Below are positions 1-12,144 of a DNA stretch of 36,090 bases, piece by piece; positions within the stretch are counted from its first letter, which is position 1; each line of letters opens with the position of its first letter. The DNA is from Welwitschia mirabilis (lineage: Eukaryota; Gnetophyta; Gnetopsida; Welwitschiales): NCBI GenBank assembly GCA_051453625.1, contig JBOZIK010000001.1, forward strand, positions 173,033,810 through 173,069,899, given 5' to 3'. Under the pieces are notes generated by a model, which saw only the letters and a list, made by a program, of their open reading frames with translations, was not told where the DNA came from and searched no databases. The position numbers and the translations under genes were made by a program.

Positions 1-397
1 ATATTTGATTAAAATATTTCTTTAGATTGTCTATGATAGTACTAAAAATAGAATGAAACTAAAGAGATGTATTTAACTAAAACTATCATCCATCTTCAAA
101 TTCATATTAAAAATGTTAAGTTTGGGACTTAAGACCTACTATATATTTACATTTCTTGTAACCAACCATGTTATTCTATCTTACTTATTTACTTTTATAA
201 CTTTTTTTAATTTCTAATTTACTATGTACCATAGCCCTTAGTCATGATAGGGTATTATTAATCACAACATAAGTAGATTCGAAGAACACCACAAGAAATA
301 ATCATAGGTAGAAATTTGAGGTAAAACATATGTAGATTCGAAGAACACCACAAGAAAAAATCATCAATGTCTAAGGAAGAGAACAATGAGTCTATTA
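1..397. other. AT-rich unassigned sequence
   Basis: No coding frame or RNA gene is recognisable. The only structure is the short direct repeat at 273-367. A start codon at 367 opens a frame that runs into the N gap after 11 codons, so nothing can be said about it. Confidence 0.6.
273..367 (+). repeat. 26-bp exact direct repeat, 59-bp period
   Basis: Two copies begin with GTAGATTCGAAGAACACC at 273 and 332. They are identical for 26 bases, and about 33 of 34 bases match if extended. The spacer is 33 bases. The second copy ends 40 bases before the N gap, so it may be the visible edge of a longer array collapsed in the gap. Confidence 0.85.
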
Positions 398-1077
398 NNN
401 NNNNNNNNNNNNNNNNNNNNNNNNNNNNNNNNNNNNNNNNNNNNNNNNNNNNNNNNNNNNNNNNNNNNNNNNNNNNNNNNNNNNNNNNNNNNNNNNNNNN
501 NNNNNNNNNNNNNNNNNNNNNNNNNNNNNNNNNNNNNNNNNNNNNNNNNNNNNNNNNNNNNNNNNNNNNNNNNNNNNNNNNNNNNNNNNNNNNNNNNNNN
601 NNNNNNNNNNNNNNNNNNNNNNNNNNNNNNNNNNNNNNNNNNNNNNNNNNNNNNNNNNNNNNNNNNNNNNNNNNNNNNNNNNNNNNNNNNNNNNNNNNNN
701 NNNNNNNNNNNNNNNNNNNNNNNNNNNNNNNNNNNNNNNNNNNNNNNNNNNNNNNNNNNNNNNNNNNNNNNNNNNNNNNNNNNNNNNNNNNNNNNNNNNN
801 NNNNNNNNNNNNNNNNNNNNNNNNNNNNNNNNNNNNNNNNNNNNNNNNNNNNNNNNNNNNNNNNNNNNNNNNNNNNNNNNNNNNNNNNNNNNNNNNNNNN
901 NNNNNNNNNNNNNNNNNNNNNNNNNNNNNNNNNNNNNNNNNNNNNNNNNNNNNNNNNNNNNNNNNNNNNNNNNNNNNNNNNNNNNNNNNNNNNNNNNNNN
1001 NNNNNNNNNNNNNNNNNNNNNNNNNNNNNNNNNNNNNNNNNNNNNNNNNNNNNNNNNNNNNNNNNNNNNNNNNNNNN
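398..1077. other. Assembly gap (680 N)
   Basis: A run of 680 undetermined bases. Apparent open frames crossing it are artefacts of N translation. Confidence 0.99.
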
Positions 1078-2596
1078 TACTACATCATTAAAAGGAAAAT
1101 TACATTATTAGAAGTAGAATCTCTTTGATGGACCTTGACATGGTTGGGTTATAATAACAATGAATTACGCAAGTAGAATCTAAGGAGTTATTCATTATGA
1201 GGTCAAGGTTGTCATTCAAACATCAAGTATGGGCATTGATAGATGAAACCATATAGTTATAATTCAATGGTTTTATGATACTATGATAATGGAGGAGAGG
1301 ATAAACACTAATGTAGAGGAGAACTTCGATAAAAAATGGTATATTATTCTATTTATACATAAGAGATGATGCACAAGGAGGGGAGGAAAGTAAAGTGTTA
1401 TAGTTCTTAAATTCATATGTGGAAATATTTCAAGTTATGCTTCAGATTGTCCACATTGTATGGGTGGTATTATCAGGAAAGATAAGAAAACAAAGTGAGA
1501 CATTACAGATTTAAGTTTATAAAAACACATTTTTATTATTACCTATCCTTTAAATAAAGAGAATTATTAATTCATATATTTATAGATATTAAACATATCT
1601 TAAAACTTTATATAAATTATTACTAACTTATTTTACAATACATATTTAAGTAAAGATGCCCACTAAATATTTTCTTAATTCTTATGTCTAAGTTCTTTCT
1701 AAAATGTGTAAATATATGAAATTAAATTTTATTATTCAAATAAATACATAAAATATTTATTGCCCTAATATGGAATTATACTAATAAATATGATAAAATT
1801 ATTAAAGAAAATATATGGCTAACTTCGAAGGTGTAGAAAAATCATAATTTATAAACATAACCCTTGCATATTTAAACATTTGAAATATTTTAAGAGATAA
1901 AATATAATTATAAAAGTATATTCATATCCTTGAAAGTAAATCTAAGTTCAAATCTTTATTCACAAAATTAATACAAATTACTTAGGAGATCTAAGTCCTT
2001 CAACTACATGCATCTAGACATCAATAATAAGAATAACATTTAATCTACACTATAATACCTTGCTTATTCCAAGGACTTCTTCATAGTAGGTTCTTCACAT
2101 GTAAGTATTACATGAGAGCTATAACTTTTATAGTTCCTAATATGATTCATGGAAAGGCTTAGGTGTTTGTATGTGTGGAGGGAAGGAGGGGTTTCCAAGC
2201 ATAAGACACAATTTCTTAAGATAAACAAATGTGACTGAGATCTCATACAAATTTATGAAAATTTGGATGCACACATATCCAAAGGGGATAATTTATCCCC
2301 TTTACTTTTTAGAGGAATTTATTGGAATCCAATCAACACACTTAGAGGGGACCATTTTTTCCCTTTTCTCTCTAGGGAAAATTTTTTACCAATTCACAAT
2401 ATAAAATTTATAGGTTAGTAAATGGTTACTAGATCAAATCATTATGAAAAGGGTTGATATGGAAGAATCCTAAGAAAAACAAGACACATGTTGTATGATT
2501 TACAAATAGAACTTATAATCTTTCAATAATATGCAAAATAATAAACAAGATTTTAAGGGATGAAAGCATGATAAATGGAAAGGAATTCAAGAAATA
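1078..2596. other. AT-rich unassigned sequence
   Basis: I see no domain, RNA gene or long frame. The part at 1130-1500 is somewhat richer in G than its surroundings but is stop-ridden in all frames. The minus-strand 60-codon frame at 2064-2246 resembles no family I know. Confidence 0.5.
2281..2303. repeat. Perfect 11-bp inverted repeat with 1-nt centre
   Basis: AAAGGGGATAA, a central T, then TTATCCCCTTT. Eleven paired bases with four consecutive G:C pairs stand out in this AT-rich setting. It is followed by further GGGG and CCC tracts up to about 2380. It could be part of a MITE or a cruciform-forming palindrome. No terminal inverted repeats or target duplication were found around it. Confidence 0.8.
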
Positions 2597-3540
2597 NNNN
2601 NNNNNNNNNNNNNNNNNNNNNNNNNNNNNNNNNNNNNNNNNNNNNNNNNNNNNNNNNNNNNNNNNNNNNNNNNNNNNNNNNNNNNNNNNNNNNNNNNNNN
2701 NNNNNNNNNNNNNNNNNNNNNNNNNNNNNNNNNNNNNNNNNNNNNNNNNNNNNNNNNNNNNNNNNNNNNNNNNNNNNNNNNNNNNNNNNNNNNNNNNNNN
2801 NNNNNNNNNNNNNNNNNNNNNNNNNNNNNNNNNNNNNNNNNNNNNNNNNNNNNNNNNNNNNNNNNNNNNNNNNNNNNNNNNNNNNNNNNNNNNNNNNNNN
2901 NNNNNNNNNNNNNNNNNNNNNNNNNNNNNNNNNNNNNNNNNNNNNNNNNNNNNNNNNNNNNNNNNNNNNNNNNNNNNNNNNNNNNNNNNNNNNNNNNNNN
3001 NNNNNNNNNNNNNNNNNNNNNNNNNNNNNNNNNNNNNNNNNNNNNNNNNNNNNNNNNNNNNNNNNNNNNNNNNNNNNNNNNNNNNNNNNNNNNNNNNNNN
3101 NNNNNNNNNNNNNNNNNNNNNNNNNNNNNNNNNNNNNNNNNNNNNNNNNNNNNNNNNNNNNNNNNNNNNNNNNNNNNNNNNNNNNNNNNNNNNNNNNNNN
3201 NNNNNNNNNNNNNNNNNNNNNNNNNNNNNNNNNNNNNNNNNNNNNNNNNNNNNNNNNNNNNNNNNNNNNNNNNNNNNNNNNNNNNNNNNNNNNNNNNNNN
3301 NNNNNNNNNNNNNNNNNNNNNNNNNNNNNNNNNNNNNNNNNNNNNNNNNNNNNNNNNNNNNNNNNNNNNNNNNNNNNNNNNNNNNNNNNNNNNNNNNNNN
3401 NNNNNNNNNNNNNNNNNNNNNNNNNNNNNNNNNNNNNNNNNNNNNNNNNNNNNNNNNNNNNNNNNNNNNNNNNNNNNNNNNNNNNNNNNNNNNNNNNNNN
3501 NNNNNNNNNNNNNNNNNNNNNNNNNNNNNNNNNNNNNNNN
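2597..3540. other. Assembly gap (944 N)
   Basis: A run of 944 undetermined bases. The four open frames that cross it on both strands are artefacts. Confidence 0.99.
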
Positions 3541-5519
3541 CAATGAGTTTTCATAGCCACATTGCTATTAACTAAACCAAGTAATTGACTAAAGATAACA
3601 TATACTTTTGGGAAAAAGATATTATATATATATTTTGTCTTTTGACTTTACTTATTGTATATACTTTTTCATGCACATAGAAGGGGTCACTTGCTCATTG
3701 GCCTAATTAAGATATATCTTAGTCCCATAACTACTTTAGAATAAAAGAGTACAACGAGCTAGTAGATGCTACCTTTTCATCCATTAAAGCTAATATTAAC
3801 AAAATAACTCAAAATAAATGTAACTTTCCCTTAAATAATATAAGTTTACTTAATATCTAATAAAACTTGTAATTAAAAATAATTAGTTATTATTGGATTA
3901 ATTATTAAAGGCTATCAATTAAGGTTATTAAGTATTATAAGCTCATAAACATATGGAAGGAGCGAATGACTTGTATGCTTGATGAAGTGATTTGAAAATA
4001 AAATGAATGCATGAAAAGTCTTAAGGGGATCATTGAATAAATTGTGGGTATTAGGGTTTATTATGACTAGCTATCTTAGAGAAGAGGGATAAATAAGATA
4101 ACTAACCTAGTTTTTACAATTTAAATTTTTAACACTATGTTTGCATAATGTAATATATCATCCAATTAAATAACAACTAGTATCAAATTAACTTTAATGA
4201 TAATTCATTTAATTAGTAATTAATATAATATTTATACACATTAAATTAACTAAATAATAAAGATAAATAATCATAAGATAATGAAAATAAGCCTATTTCC
4301 CTTTATTACAAGTATATCCTCCAATCACACATCTAATAGGAACTTTATGATTATCCTCTAATAATAAAGTTAGGATTTTAAGCAATTGTAAGATATAAGA
4401 ACAAGTGAATTCATGTTATTTATTATCACAATTATGTACAAAGAGATGTAAGAATGATTTCAAGTATAGTATATTGAGATTGGATAAAGGTAAAAGTACA
4501 ACATGAATTTCACAAAAGGTTATGAATCACTATAATATCCAAATTATTTATACAAGTATGTTTCTAGCTATTTTAGTCACATGAATGAATAATATAACTA
4601 TTAAAACCTTGTAAAGAGCTAGTTAAAATTTAAAGACAAATTTAAATAGTTACCAATAGTTCATATTATTTATTTTTCTACTAACCATTAGATTAGAAGT
4701 TACCCCTCTGTTGTGCAAGTTAACTCATTACCTCGTGTTAAGGTTTTATGCAAGTTTCTTAGGCTAGGTAGTTGATACTTAACTAAAGTTCATTAATTAC
4801 TTAAATTATGTTTTACCTTCATAAGCCAACTAATTAATTATTGTAAAGTATATATTAACCCCTATCTTATTGACCCTCTTGTTTCTACTAGTTGATCACA
4901 TAATGCATTTGAACATTTTTCTTCATCATCCTATACTGGATCCCCTATAGAATACTAATTTATCACCTAAGAAATTTCCAATATTTTAGTTGTTATTTCA
5001 ATTTTGCTTCTCTTGTGTTTTAATACAACTTATAAGTTCCTTAATTCTGATTAGTTATATGTTCGAGATCTAGCTCTAAGGCATATAGTTTAGACTACAA
5101 CTAAGGTTATTGTATTAGTAACATCAGATATAATTTAATTTCGTATTAATAGATAACTCAAAGGTGTAACAAGATTTCCCTTTATCATTGATGATAACTA
5201 AATAAAAAATTATCAATTATCCTTATATTGATGCTTCCTCTAAGTTAGTGATCCCTCTAATTATATGTCTAATACATAATAAATTAGGTTTTTAATGACT
5301 AGAATTTGAAATGCACAAGGTAAAAATAAAATAAAAGAAGAATAATACATTACCTTAATGGAGTGCTAGCATTTTCATCATTATATGATGTCATCAAATT
5401 CTAGTTTATCATAAGGTAATATACGTAGCATCAAAAATAATAAATAAACCCTTGTTATATCCATGATCATGTAGAAAGCATAAAAGAAAAATGTTTTAAT
5501 ATGTTAAGGAGTTATGTAG
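3541..5519. other. AT-rich unassigned sequence
   Basis: About 2 kb with no recognisable domain on either strand, no tRNA-like structure and no obvious internal repeat. The sequence near 4700-5100 is slightly richer in C but is full of stops. Confidence 0.5.
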
Positions 5520-6620
5520 CTATGTTTTTTTTTTCTGGGTATTAAACAAAAGTAAATTTTTTTCCTATCCTCCTTTGTTATAATGATAAGGAAGGTTAAA
5601 AACACATAGAATTTTACATTTGCATCAAGAAATCTAAGCCTTATTAGCAAGTTTAATTAATTTTTATGACACTTTTATGCATTTATTATACTTAAGGCCA
5701 TGATAATATAGTTTTACTATTAATCTTATTTAATAATATTATTTTATAGGATATTTGCATCATCTAGAATATTATGGTAGAGGATGGAGGTGTGCCTAAA
5801 ATTATTGGTAAATGTGCTAGTTCTAGGAGCAGTGGTGCTATTTACTATTCATAGAATGAGTTATAGATCTTTTTATTACTAGGCCTATAGCTGATAGACC
5901 CACTATTTTACGATTCCAAGGTCTATTACAAGATGAGAACCTTCCATATTGGATATAAATTCTTCTCCCTTATATTTCTACTTGGAATTTTGTAGACTTT
6001 AAAGAGAGAGAATTGGCTACCAGAGGAAATGCTATACAAAAATTGCTTACTGGGTTGGATCTATGCTACTAAACCTTCTTGATGCAAGTAATATATTTAG
6101 GAAATTTCCAAAAGAAGAAATAAACAAAGAACATTTTATAAGAAAAACCACACAAATTGGTTTCGTGACTAAAGGACAACCTCATACCCTTTAAGAATTC
6201 TAAAGAATGATCTTATTAGGCCTTGGAAACCATAATTAGAAATCCTGATTTTACTTATAAATACCCTACTTCACTTCTCTTGAAGTCACCTTTAGTTATA
6301 TTATATATGAAATTATTAGAGCTTTAGTTATGTGTTTTCTCTAATCCTCCCATTGGGAATTGGCTAGCTTTTAAGCTAGCATGATACTCTTAGATTAGCA
6401 TGAGTACTATTTATGGATTATATGTTTTCACTTATCTAGTAACAAAGTGTTACTTTTTTTTTTTTAATTAGTGCATTACTTTGATATCAAGTGGTGATTA
6501 TTTCATTCTTGTTATGCAAAGGATTGAATAAGGCATGGTATTACTTTAAGGTTTCATGTATGATTCTTATTTTTACTTTAGCTTATATAATTTAAATCTT
6601 TATTTGATGAATCTTAAAAG
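5520..6620 (+). repeat. LTR-like repeat Y, copy A
   Basis: This block is colinear with 11540-12490. Shared anchors include GCATCATCTAGA at 5756, GGCCTTGGAAACC near 6218, a TATA box at 6256 and a nearly identical stretch of about 38 bases at 6469-6507 containing TTTGATATCAAGTG. The coordinate offset is about 5880 throughout the right half. Copy A carries about 195 bases (roughly 5865-6065) that copy B lacks. A TATA box followed by AATAAA-like sequence fits an LTR or its leader. The exact ends are uncertain because I see no clear TG...CA termini or target duplications. Divergence from copy B is substantial, so it is old. Confidence 0.65.
6256..6263 (+). promoter_or_regulatory. TATA box in repeat Y copy A
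   Basis: TATAAATA in the context CTTATAAATACCC, conserved at the equivalent place in copy B (12137-12144). Plant LTR promoters commonly carry this arrangement. Activity in this decayed copy is unlikely. Confidence 0.5.
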
Positions 6621-6621
6621 A

Positions 6622-7068
6622 TTCCTACTTTTCATGCTTATAGTATTCTTGTTTTAAAGTCTAGATGGCTTAGATACATCACCCTTATGTCTATGATGAT
6701 GAGGTTATACCACTATGCTTAAGTTAGAACTACATAAGTGACATGAATGAGATTATGCCACTGTATATGAACTAGAATAAAAGATACATTAATTTAATTA
6801 AATATTTATGTTTTTCTTGAAGTCATTATGCTAGCATTGATGCATTCTTAGTTCTCTTATATATTTTAGTCACTTATATTCATTTATGTTATGCTCATTT
6901 TAATCAATAGTTTACCATATGTATTTCGATGGAAGAATGATAATAAGATTATACTAAAAATAGAAGCTCTAGTTTTATTAATAAAAGTTGGATTTAGCTA
7001 TATAAGTTCTGTATCCCTAAGGTGATCTTTCATATTATAATACATTAATGATAAATATAAGCATAGCT
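6622..7068 (+). repeat. Repeat Y right arm, copy A
   Basis: Continues directly from repeat Y copy A and is homologous to 22391-22835. Shared blocks include CTTATAGTATTCTTG (6640) against CTTATAATATTCTTG, TTAATTAAATATTTATG (6795), and GCTAGCATTGATG against TCTAGCATTGATG. Copy B at 12 kb does not continue into this arm. It carries an X-LTR fragment instead. Confidence 0.65.
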
Positions 7069-7315
7069 TGATTTCATCATAAATATATTTTTAGTAATGC
7101 TATCAGGGACAGTGGCATGGTACCTACATTATGGCATGCATAATATTTACATTATTATATCCTTTTTAGTTATTTTCCTTCTTTTACTTTTTTCTTTTAT
7201 TTTAGTTTATACTAGTCCCTTTCTAGTACCATATTGTTTTCCTTTTCTTGTTATTTTTTTCACTAGTGTATTAGTATTAATTATGCTTAACTCTTGATCA
7301 AATGAAAAATGATCT

Positions 7316-7560
7316 AGTGACTTCTGTTTTTTATTTTTATTTTTTAATTTTTTTCTTTTTATTTTTTTCCTTCTTTTTCTTTCATTTCTTTCTTTTCTTA
7401 CAAAGATTATCTAGGATAATATAACAAATTTTCTTTTGGGAGATGATATTTTATAGATTTGAAGAAAAGATAATAAGAAAAACAATAAAAATTCTTTCTT
7501 CTTTTCATCTTCTCTTTCTATCATCTTTCTATCTTCTCATTCCTTCTCTATATTAGGTGA
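7316..7560 (+). repeat. Polypyrimidine low-complexity tracts
   Basis: Two T/C-rich runs (about 7316-7420 and 7490-7560), almost free of purines on the plus strand, separated by a purine-rich stretch. Such tracts are common in retroelement leaders and are not evidence of a gene. Confidence 0.7.
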
Positions 7561-8649
7561 CTTGCTTAATAAATATGTAAACATATATTTATAAAAGGTT
7601 ATCATTAGAAAAAGCTTAAGAAAGTATTTTAATACATGGATTACTCATTCTTGTATTCTATTTTTATTTGTTTTACATTGCATTTTTTTTATTGCATTAC
7701 ATTTTTAATTAGTTTTTTATAGTTAAAGGTTTCATGCATTACATCTTGCATTTTTGCCTATTTTTTTACTTTTTTCATTTATCCATTAATTTTAAACCCT
7801 TATTTTTCCATCTTTGTGATCTACTATGTTTCTTATGAACTTTCTTTGAGACATGCCAGTACCATCACCTTGTTCCACTAGTGCCACCATCCTTCTTTTA
7901 CAAAATACTTTATCAAAGCTATGTTCTGCTTTCTTCTTACTTTTAATAGTTTGTGTTGAACTCTATTCTTTTAAAAGCTTCCATAAACTAATAATGTATC
8001 TTTAATGGTAGATCCACGAAATCTCTCCTTATCATATGAATTGTAATCCTTATTCTTTTATCTAAAATTATTAAGCTTATTTTCCATTTGGTTCTTATCC
8101 TAAGTAGACTATAAAGGATTACCTTCTATGTCAATACATAGATTTCCTTCATATATTACTTAATCTCTATATGAATCTACACAGAACCTTGACATCTATT
8201 CATATAATGATTAACCTTTATTTCACTTCCATAATGTTGAATCTAAAGATATTTACTCTTGCTAAGGTAATTTTGAGTCGTCTATGTTCATTGCAACTCT
8301 TACCCTTCATCATTTCATGGGTTCTTTTTACTTCTCATCATTTCTTATAATTCTTGTTCCTTATCTAGTTATTAATTTCTTTTACTTTTTATCTTACATT
8401 TTCTTGTAAGCAATATTTGTCTTATCTTTCATATTTTAACCAATATTCTTTATCTCCCAAAATTCAAAAATCCTTTTAAAATTACTTATAAGACATATTA
8501 ATATATTTATGGAGGATCAAATGTGAATCAAACAAGATCAATAACATTTTAACTAAATAGTATCTTCCACATTACAAAAGTTAGAATAAGATATGCATTA
8601 GTTAAGATAAACCACTACATACATCCTTATATTATTTTACTAATAATAA

Positions 8650-8964
8650 GAGGAGCTTCCTACATTTCTACAACCTAATTATAAGAATATTAAAAGAATT
8701 AATGATAGATAAATCAAGGAAGCCCAAGCCACACTCTTTAGAGATGAGGAAAAAACTAATGAGAACCTATTAGAGGATGAACAATTAATTGAGAGAGTTA
8801 ACTTTTTAAGGAAAAATATATATTTAGAGAGAGTTACACATTAGAGAATGAGTTATTTTGTAATTCTTATAAAGAGAAGAACATCAAATAAGAGCCCACA
8901 CGTGATTCATTATATGTATAACTCTTGCCTTTTTCTCAATATTCTTATGGACAAAATGTTTTGA
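8650..8964 (+). pseudogene. Coding-like acidic/basic remnant, unrecognised
   Basis: One plus-strand frame stays readable for about 104 codons with only two internal stops, at about codons 19 and 62. It is rich in Glu, Lys, Arg and Asn, with pieces such as EAQATLFRDEEK and LLEDEQLIERVNFLRK. This contrasts with the stop-ridden frames around it. The charged, heptad-like composition would suit a coiled-coil segment of a retroelement gag, but I see no zinc knuckle or protease. Chance openness cannot be excluded. Confidence 0.3.
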
Positions 8965-9700
8965 TATTATCTTTATCTCTTGAGTAAGATTCAAAGCTTA
9001 ATGTTAAATACAAACCTTCCTTTGAATCATAAAACTTTTTGATGATCTTATGTATATTTCTTCTGATTAAAACTCATTTTATCTAGCAATTAACTACTTG
9101 CCTTTATGTTCATCTCAAAATGACATATTATAATATTTGTTGAGAAAATATGGCTAGCTATAGGATGGATACTTTTAGATCTTGAATGCATAGATTTTAC
9201 TATTTGCATTAATATTTGCTTAAATCATAGATGCATGTGTAAATATTTATATGGATTCTCTTTATTTCTATGACCCATCACCTAATTAAACCATTCATAC
9301 TTTTGAACTTCATATCCTTTATACCTTAGGCCTTCATTCATGCATTCAACTAGAAAACCCTAATATGAGGAAAGTTTATGTCAGTGCATAATTTTACACT
9401 AGATTTTCCTTCTAGAGTAGAGTTAGAATGGGTAAATCCCTTTGTAATAAAAATGATTCCTCCTAATAATATATTTCTTATGAAATAATCCAAGCATTAC
9501 CACTTGTATAAGTATCACCTTAAGCCCTTTCACCTAAGTAATTCCAAATTTCATCTATGTCATAAACTAAACCACCACCTTCTTAAATCTTATTATCTAC
9601 TTGTCTCATCATGGCATTACTTCATAAGGCTCATAGATCATCCATATTATCCATCTTACTCTGAGTTTATAATACTTATTAACCCTTGGTAGTGTCCTCT

Positions 9701-9788
9701 TTATATAAATAAGAATAGGATATCTCTGTCATTCCATGACTTTAGTTGAAATTAGGTGGATTCTTATATAAATAAGAATAGGATATCT
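9701..9788 (+). repeat. 25-bp exact direct repeat, 63-bp period
   Basis: The 25 bases starting TTATATAAATAAGAATAGG at 9701-9725 recur without change at 9764-9788. The 38 bases between them are unrelated. This could be a local slippage or duplication, or the footprint of an excised insertion. Confidence 0.9.
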
Positions 9789-9965
9789 ATTAATTCTTTT
9801 ATTAAGGATTACTTTAATTTGATGCCTCTAATATGAAATCAAGGGAAAAAAAAGGCAATTTTTATAATTTTGTGATGTGTGCTTACTTTGAAGCATTTAT
9901 GAGGGCATGAGATCACTTTTCTATTAGGTTAATGAGCCAATAAACTTTCATGTGCAATGGATATA

Positions 9966-10040
9966 TAGTTGGGAAAAAAAAGAAAAAAGAAAAGAAAAAA
10001 TAATAAAAGTAAGAGAAAAGAAAATTAAAGAAAAATCTTA
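9966..10040 (+). repeat. Purine (A/G) low-complexity tract
   Basis: About 75 bases composed almost entirely of A and G, with a few T. Purine tracts prime plus-strand synthesis in LTR elements. This one lies about 1.5 kb from the right Y copy, so it is not in the position of a normal polypurine tract. Confidence 0.6.
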
Positions 10041-11921
10041 AATCTCTTTACTAACACATTTATTTATGGTTATTTCTATTGGATTTAATTAACTACATTA
10101 TGACTATGAACTCCTACTAGCAATATAGCTCTAACAATTTGTTTATGATACATTCAACTACATTGAGGCTATAGATGCTTGTTGGCAATGCAACACTATT
10201 TTTTTTATGTATAACATGTTAAATCTATTGCAAGAAGATGCCACAACACTAAATATTCAATCTGATGAAATGTTTAAAGCATGTCACTTATGATTGTAGA
10301 AGGAAAAAATTAGAAAGAACTTAAGATGGGATTGGAGACTTCTTGTGATTTTCTTGTACTAACATTTATTACTTAAGATATTTTTACTACTCTTGATTTA
10401 CATAAATTTATTTCATTAATGCATTGCCTTGTTTTTACTTAGATATATAAATAAATAAACCTTTTTTAAGATACTACATTAGTTTCATAGTTATATTCAT
10501 TCATAGCATGTGTGGTAGGATCTTAGTTGCATTCTTATTTACTTCATTTTTCATTCATTTCACTATTTGATATTACATACATTCACCCATACCACATGAA
10601 TTTATCCTTTCATCTCTTTGATAAAACATACTTGGAGGTACATGATTGTTTGTTATGACAAGATATCTTCTTCTATGAGTCATTGTAGGATTAAACTAGT
10701 CTAGATTAGCATTGTAATCAAGTGATCCTTAGGTTCTAATTTCATTTATATTTTATTTATTGTAAGCCTTTATATCATTTCATCACCTCATCTCTTACAT
10801 TTTTATAAATCTTACATCTTTTTTTATTCATTGATCCAAACCTAACAGCATATACCTTAGCAAACTAGTGTTGTTTTAAGACCTCACTAATACTATTATC
10901 CCTTTTCTCTATCCATCTTACACTTCTTTACATAGATTTTTAACCATGTCCAAGACCATCTTAGATTATTTCAAGGTTATGATCTTTTACAAAATTATAC
11001 TATGACTTAGTTTTAATTCATTTTTCATCTTATTTTATACTTACTTCATCATTTTTGTTTTTAAGTTTTTTTTTTTAATTTTTACTTTTTTTTCTATTCA
11101 CTCTTCATATTTTTTCTTTATCAATTACTTTTATCTATAGCAATCATTTGTAGATCCTTATTATTTAGCCATTTTTCATATAATCCATTTCTCTTTCACC
11201 CTTTTTTCATGCATTTTTAGATATAGATGACATTGTTGTCACTTTTTATTCTTTGTATGTACTTTTTTTAAGCATATTATTTAGGTCAACTATATGAAAT
11301 GACATCCTTATCTTTCATGTGTTGTTATAATAGGAGCATTATATTTTCTATCACATAAAATTTGAAGATAAAGTTTTACTCTAATTAGAGGGAGTGTTGT
11401 TTTTGATTAAAAATCTATCTCTCATGATCTATTCTTTTATGCAAGTGTTATTTTTATGCTAGATTACCTAAATTATTCCATATTTCCTTGTTATATTTGA
11501 TTGACTTCCTTTACAATTTTTGCTATGTTTTGTAATCTTTGACATACTTTTTTTTTGTAAGGAACTAGTAAAATATTGGTTGATGGCATGATAACATATA
11601 AAAATTAACATTTACATCAATAAATGTAGTCCTTGTTAGCATGTTCAATTGATCATGACAATGATTTTATGCATTTATTATGCTTAAGACTATAAGAATC
11701 TAATTTTACTAATAATGTGCCTTTAACACTATTATTTTGTGGGAGATTTGCATCATCTAGAGTATTATGGTATAGGATCAAGGTGTGTTAAGTATTATTG
11801 ATAGTGGGACTAGTTTTAAAAATAGCAACACTAGTTATTCTATGTAGAATGAATCCATACTTTTGTTCTTAAGCCTTTCTAATGCAAGCAATCCATTTGA
11901 GGTATTTTTAAAAGTAGATGA

Positions 11922-12081
11922 TAAATGAAGAATATTTTATAAGAAAAATTCCTAAAATTAGCTCCATGACTAAAGGATAACCTCTTATACTTTGAAAATT
12001 CTAAATGAGGAATATTTTATAAGAAAAATTCCTAAAATTAGCTCCATGTCTAAAGGATAACCTCTTATACTTTGAAAATTC
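11922..12081 (+). repeat. 80-bp tandem duplication, 2 copies
   Basis: Unit 1 is 11922-12001 and unit 2 is 12002-12081. Only two substitutions separate them (positions 11929/12009 and 11969/12049), about 97.5% identity. The homologous part of copy A has a single unit, so the duplication happened within copy B, much more recently than the A/B split. Confidence 0.9.
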
Positions 12082-12136
12082 TAAAGAATTATTTCATTAG
12101 GCCTTGGAAACCTTAACTTAAAAACCTAATTTAGCA

Positions 12137-12144
12137 TATAAATA
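12137..12144 (+). promoter_or_regulatory. TATA box in repeat Y copy B
   Basis: TATAAATA at the position equivalent to 6256-6263 of copy A. AATAAAG at about 12323 may be a poly(A) signal. The corresponding sequence in copy A is AACAAAG. Confidence 0.45.

Larger units (their letters stand above)
7069..11539. other. Interval between the two Y repeats, no recognised genes
   Basis: If the Y repeats are LTRs, this is the internal region of one old element. I find no gag, protease, integrase or RT motif in it. It holds T-rich tracts (7316-7420, 7495-7560, 11040-11120), a purine tract near 9966-10040, one coding-like remnant at 8650-8964 and a 25-bp direct repeat at 9701-9788. The plus-strand hydrophobic frame at 7097-7297 is a by-product of T-richness. 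Confidence 0.45.

Noticed and set aside
367-3575. Long open frames of 241-335 codons across the two large gaps
   Set aside because: They consist almost entirely of X residues from N. The visible ends are 3-16 codons and carry no signal.
6481-6492. Primer-binding site (TTGATATCAAGT resembling TGGTATCAGAGC)
   Set aside because: Several mismatches, and it lies inside repeat Y in both copies and not just after an LTR end.
7097-7297. 66-codon hydrophobic frame resembling a membrane protein
   Set aside because: Leu, Ile, Phe and Val richness follows from T-rich DNA, and the frame lies beside a polypyrimidine tract. No family resemblance.
9504-9692. 62-codon plus frame rich in His, Tyr and Leu
   Set aside because: No metal-binding pattern or family match, and no supporting context.
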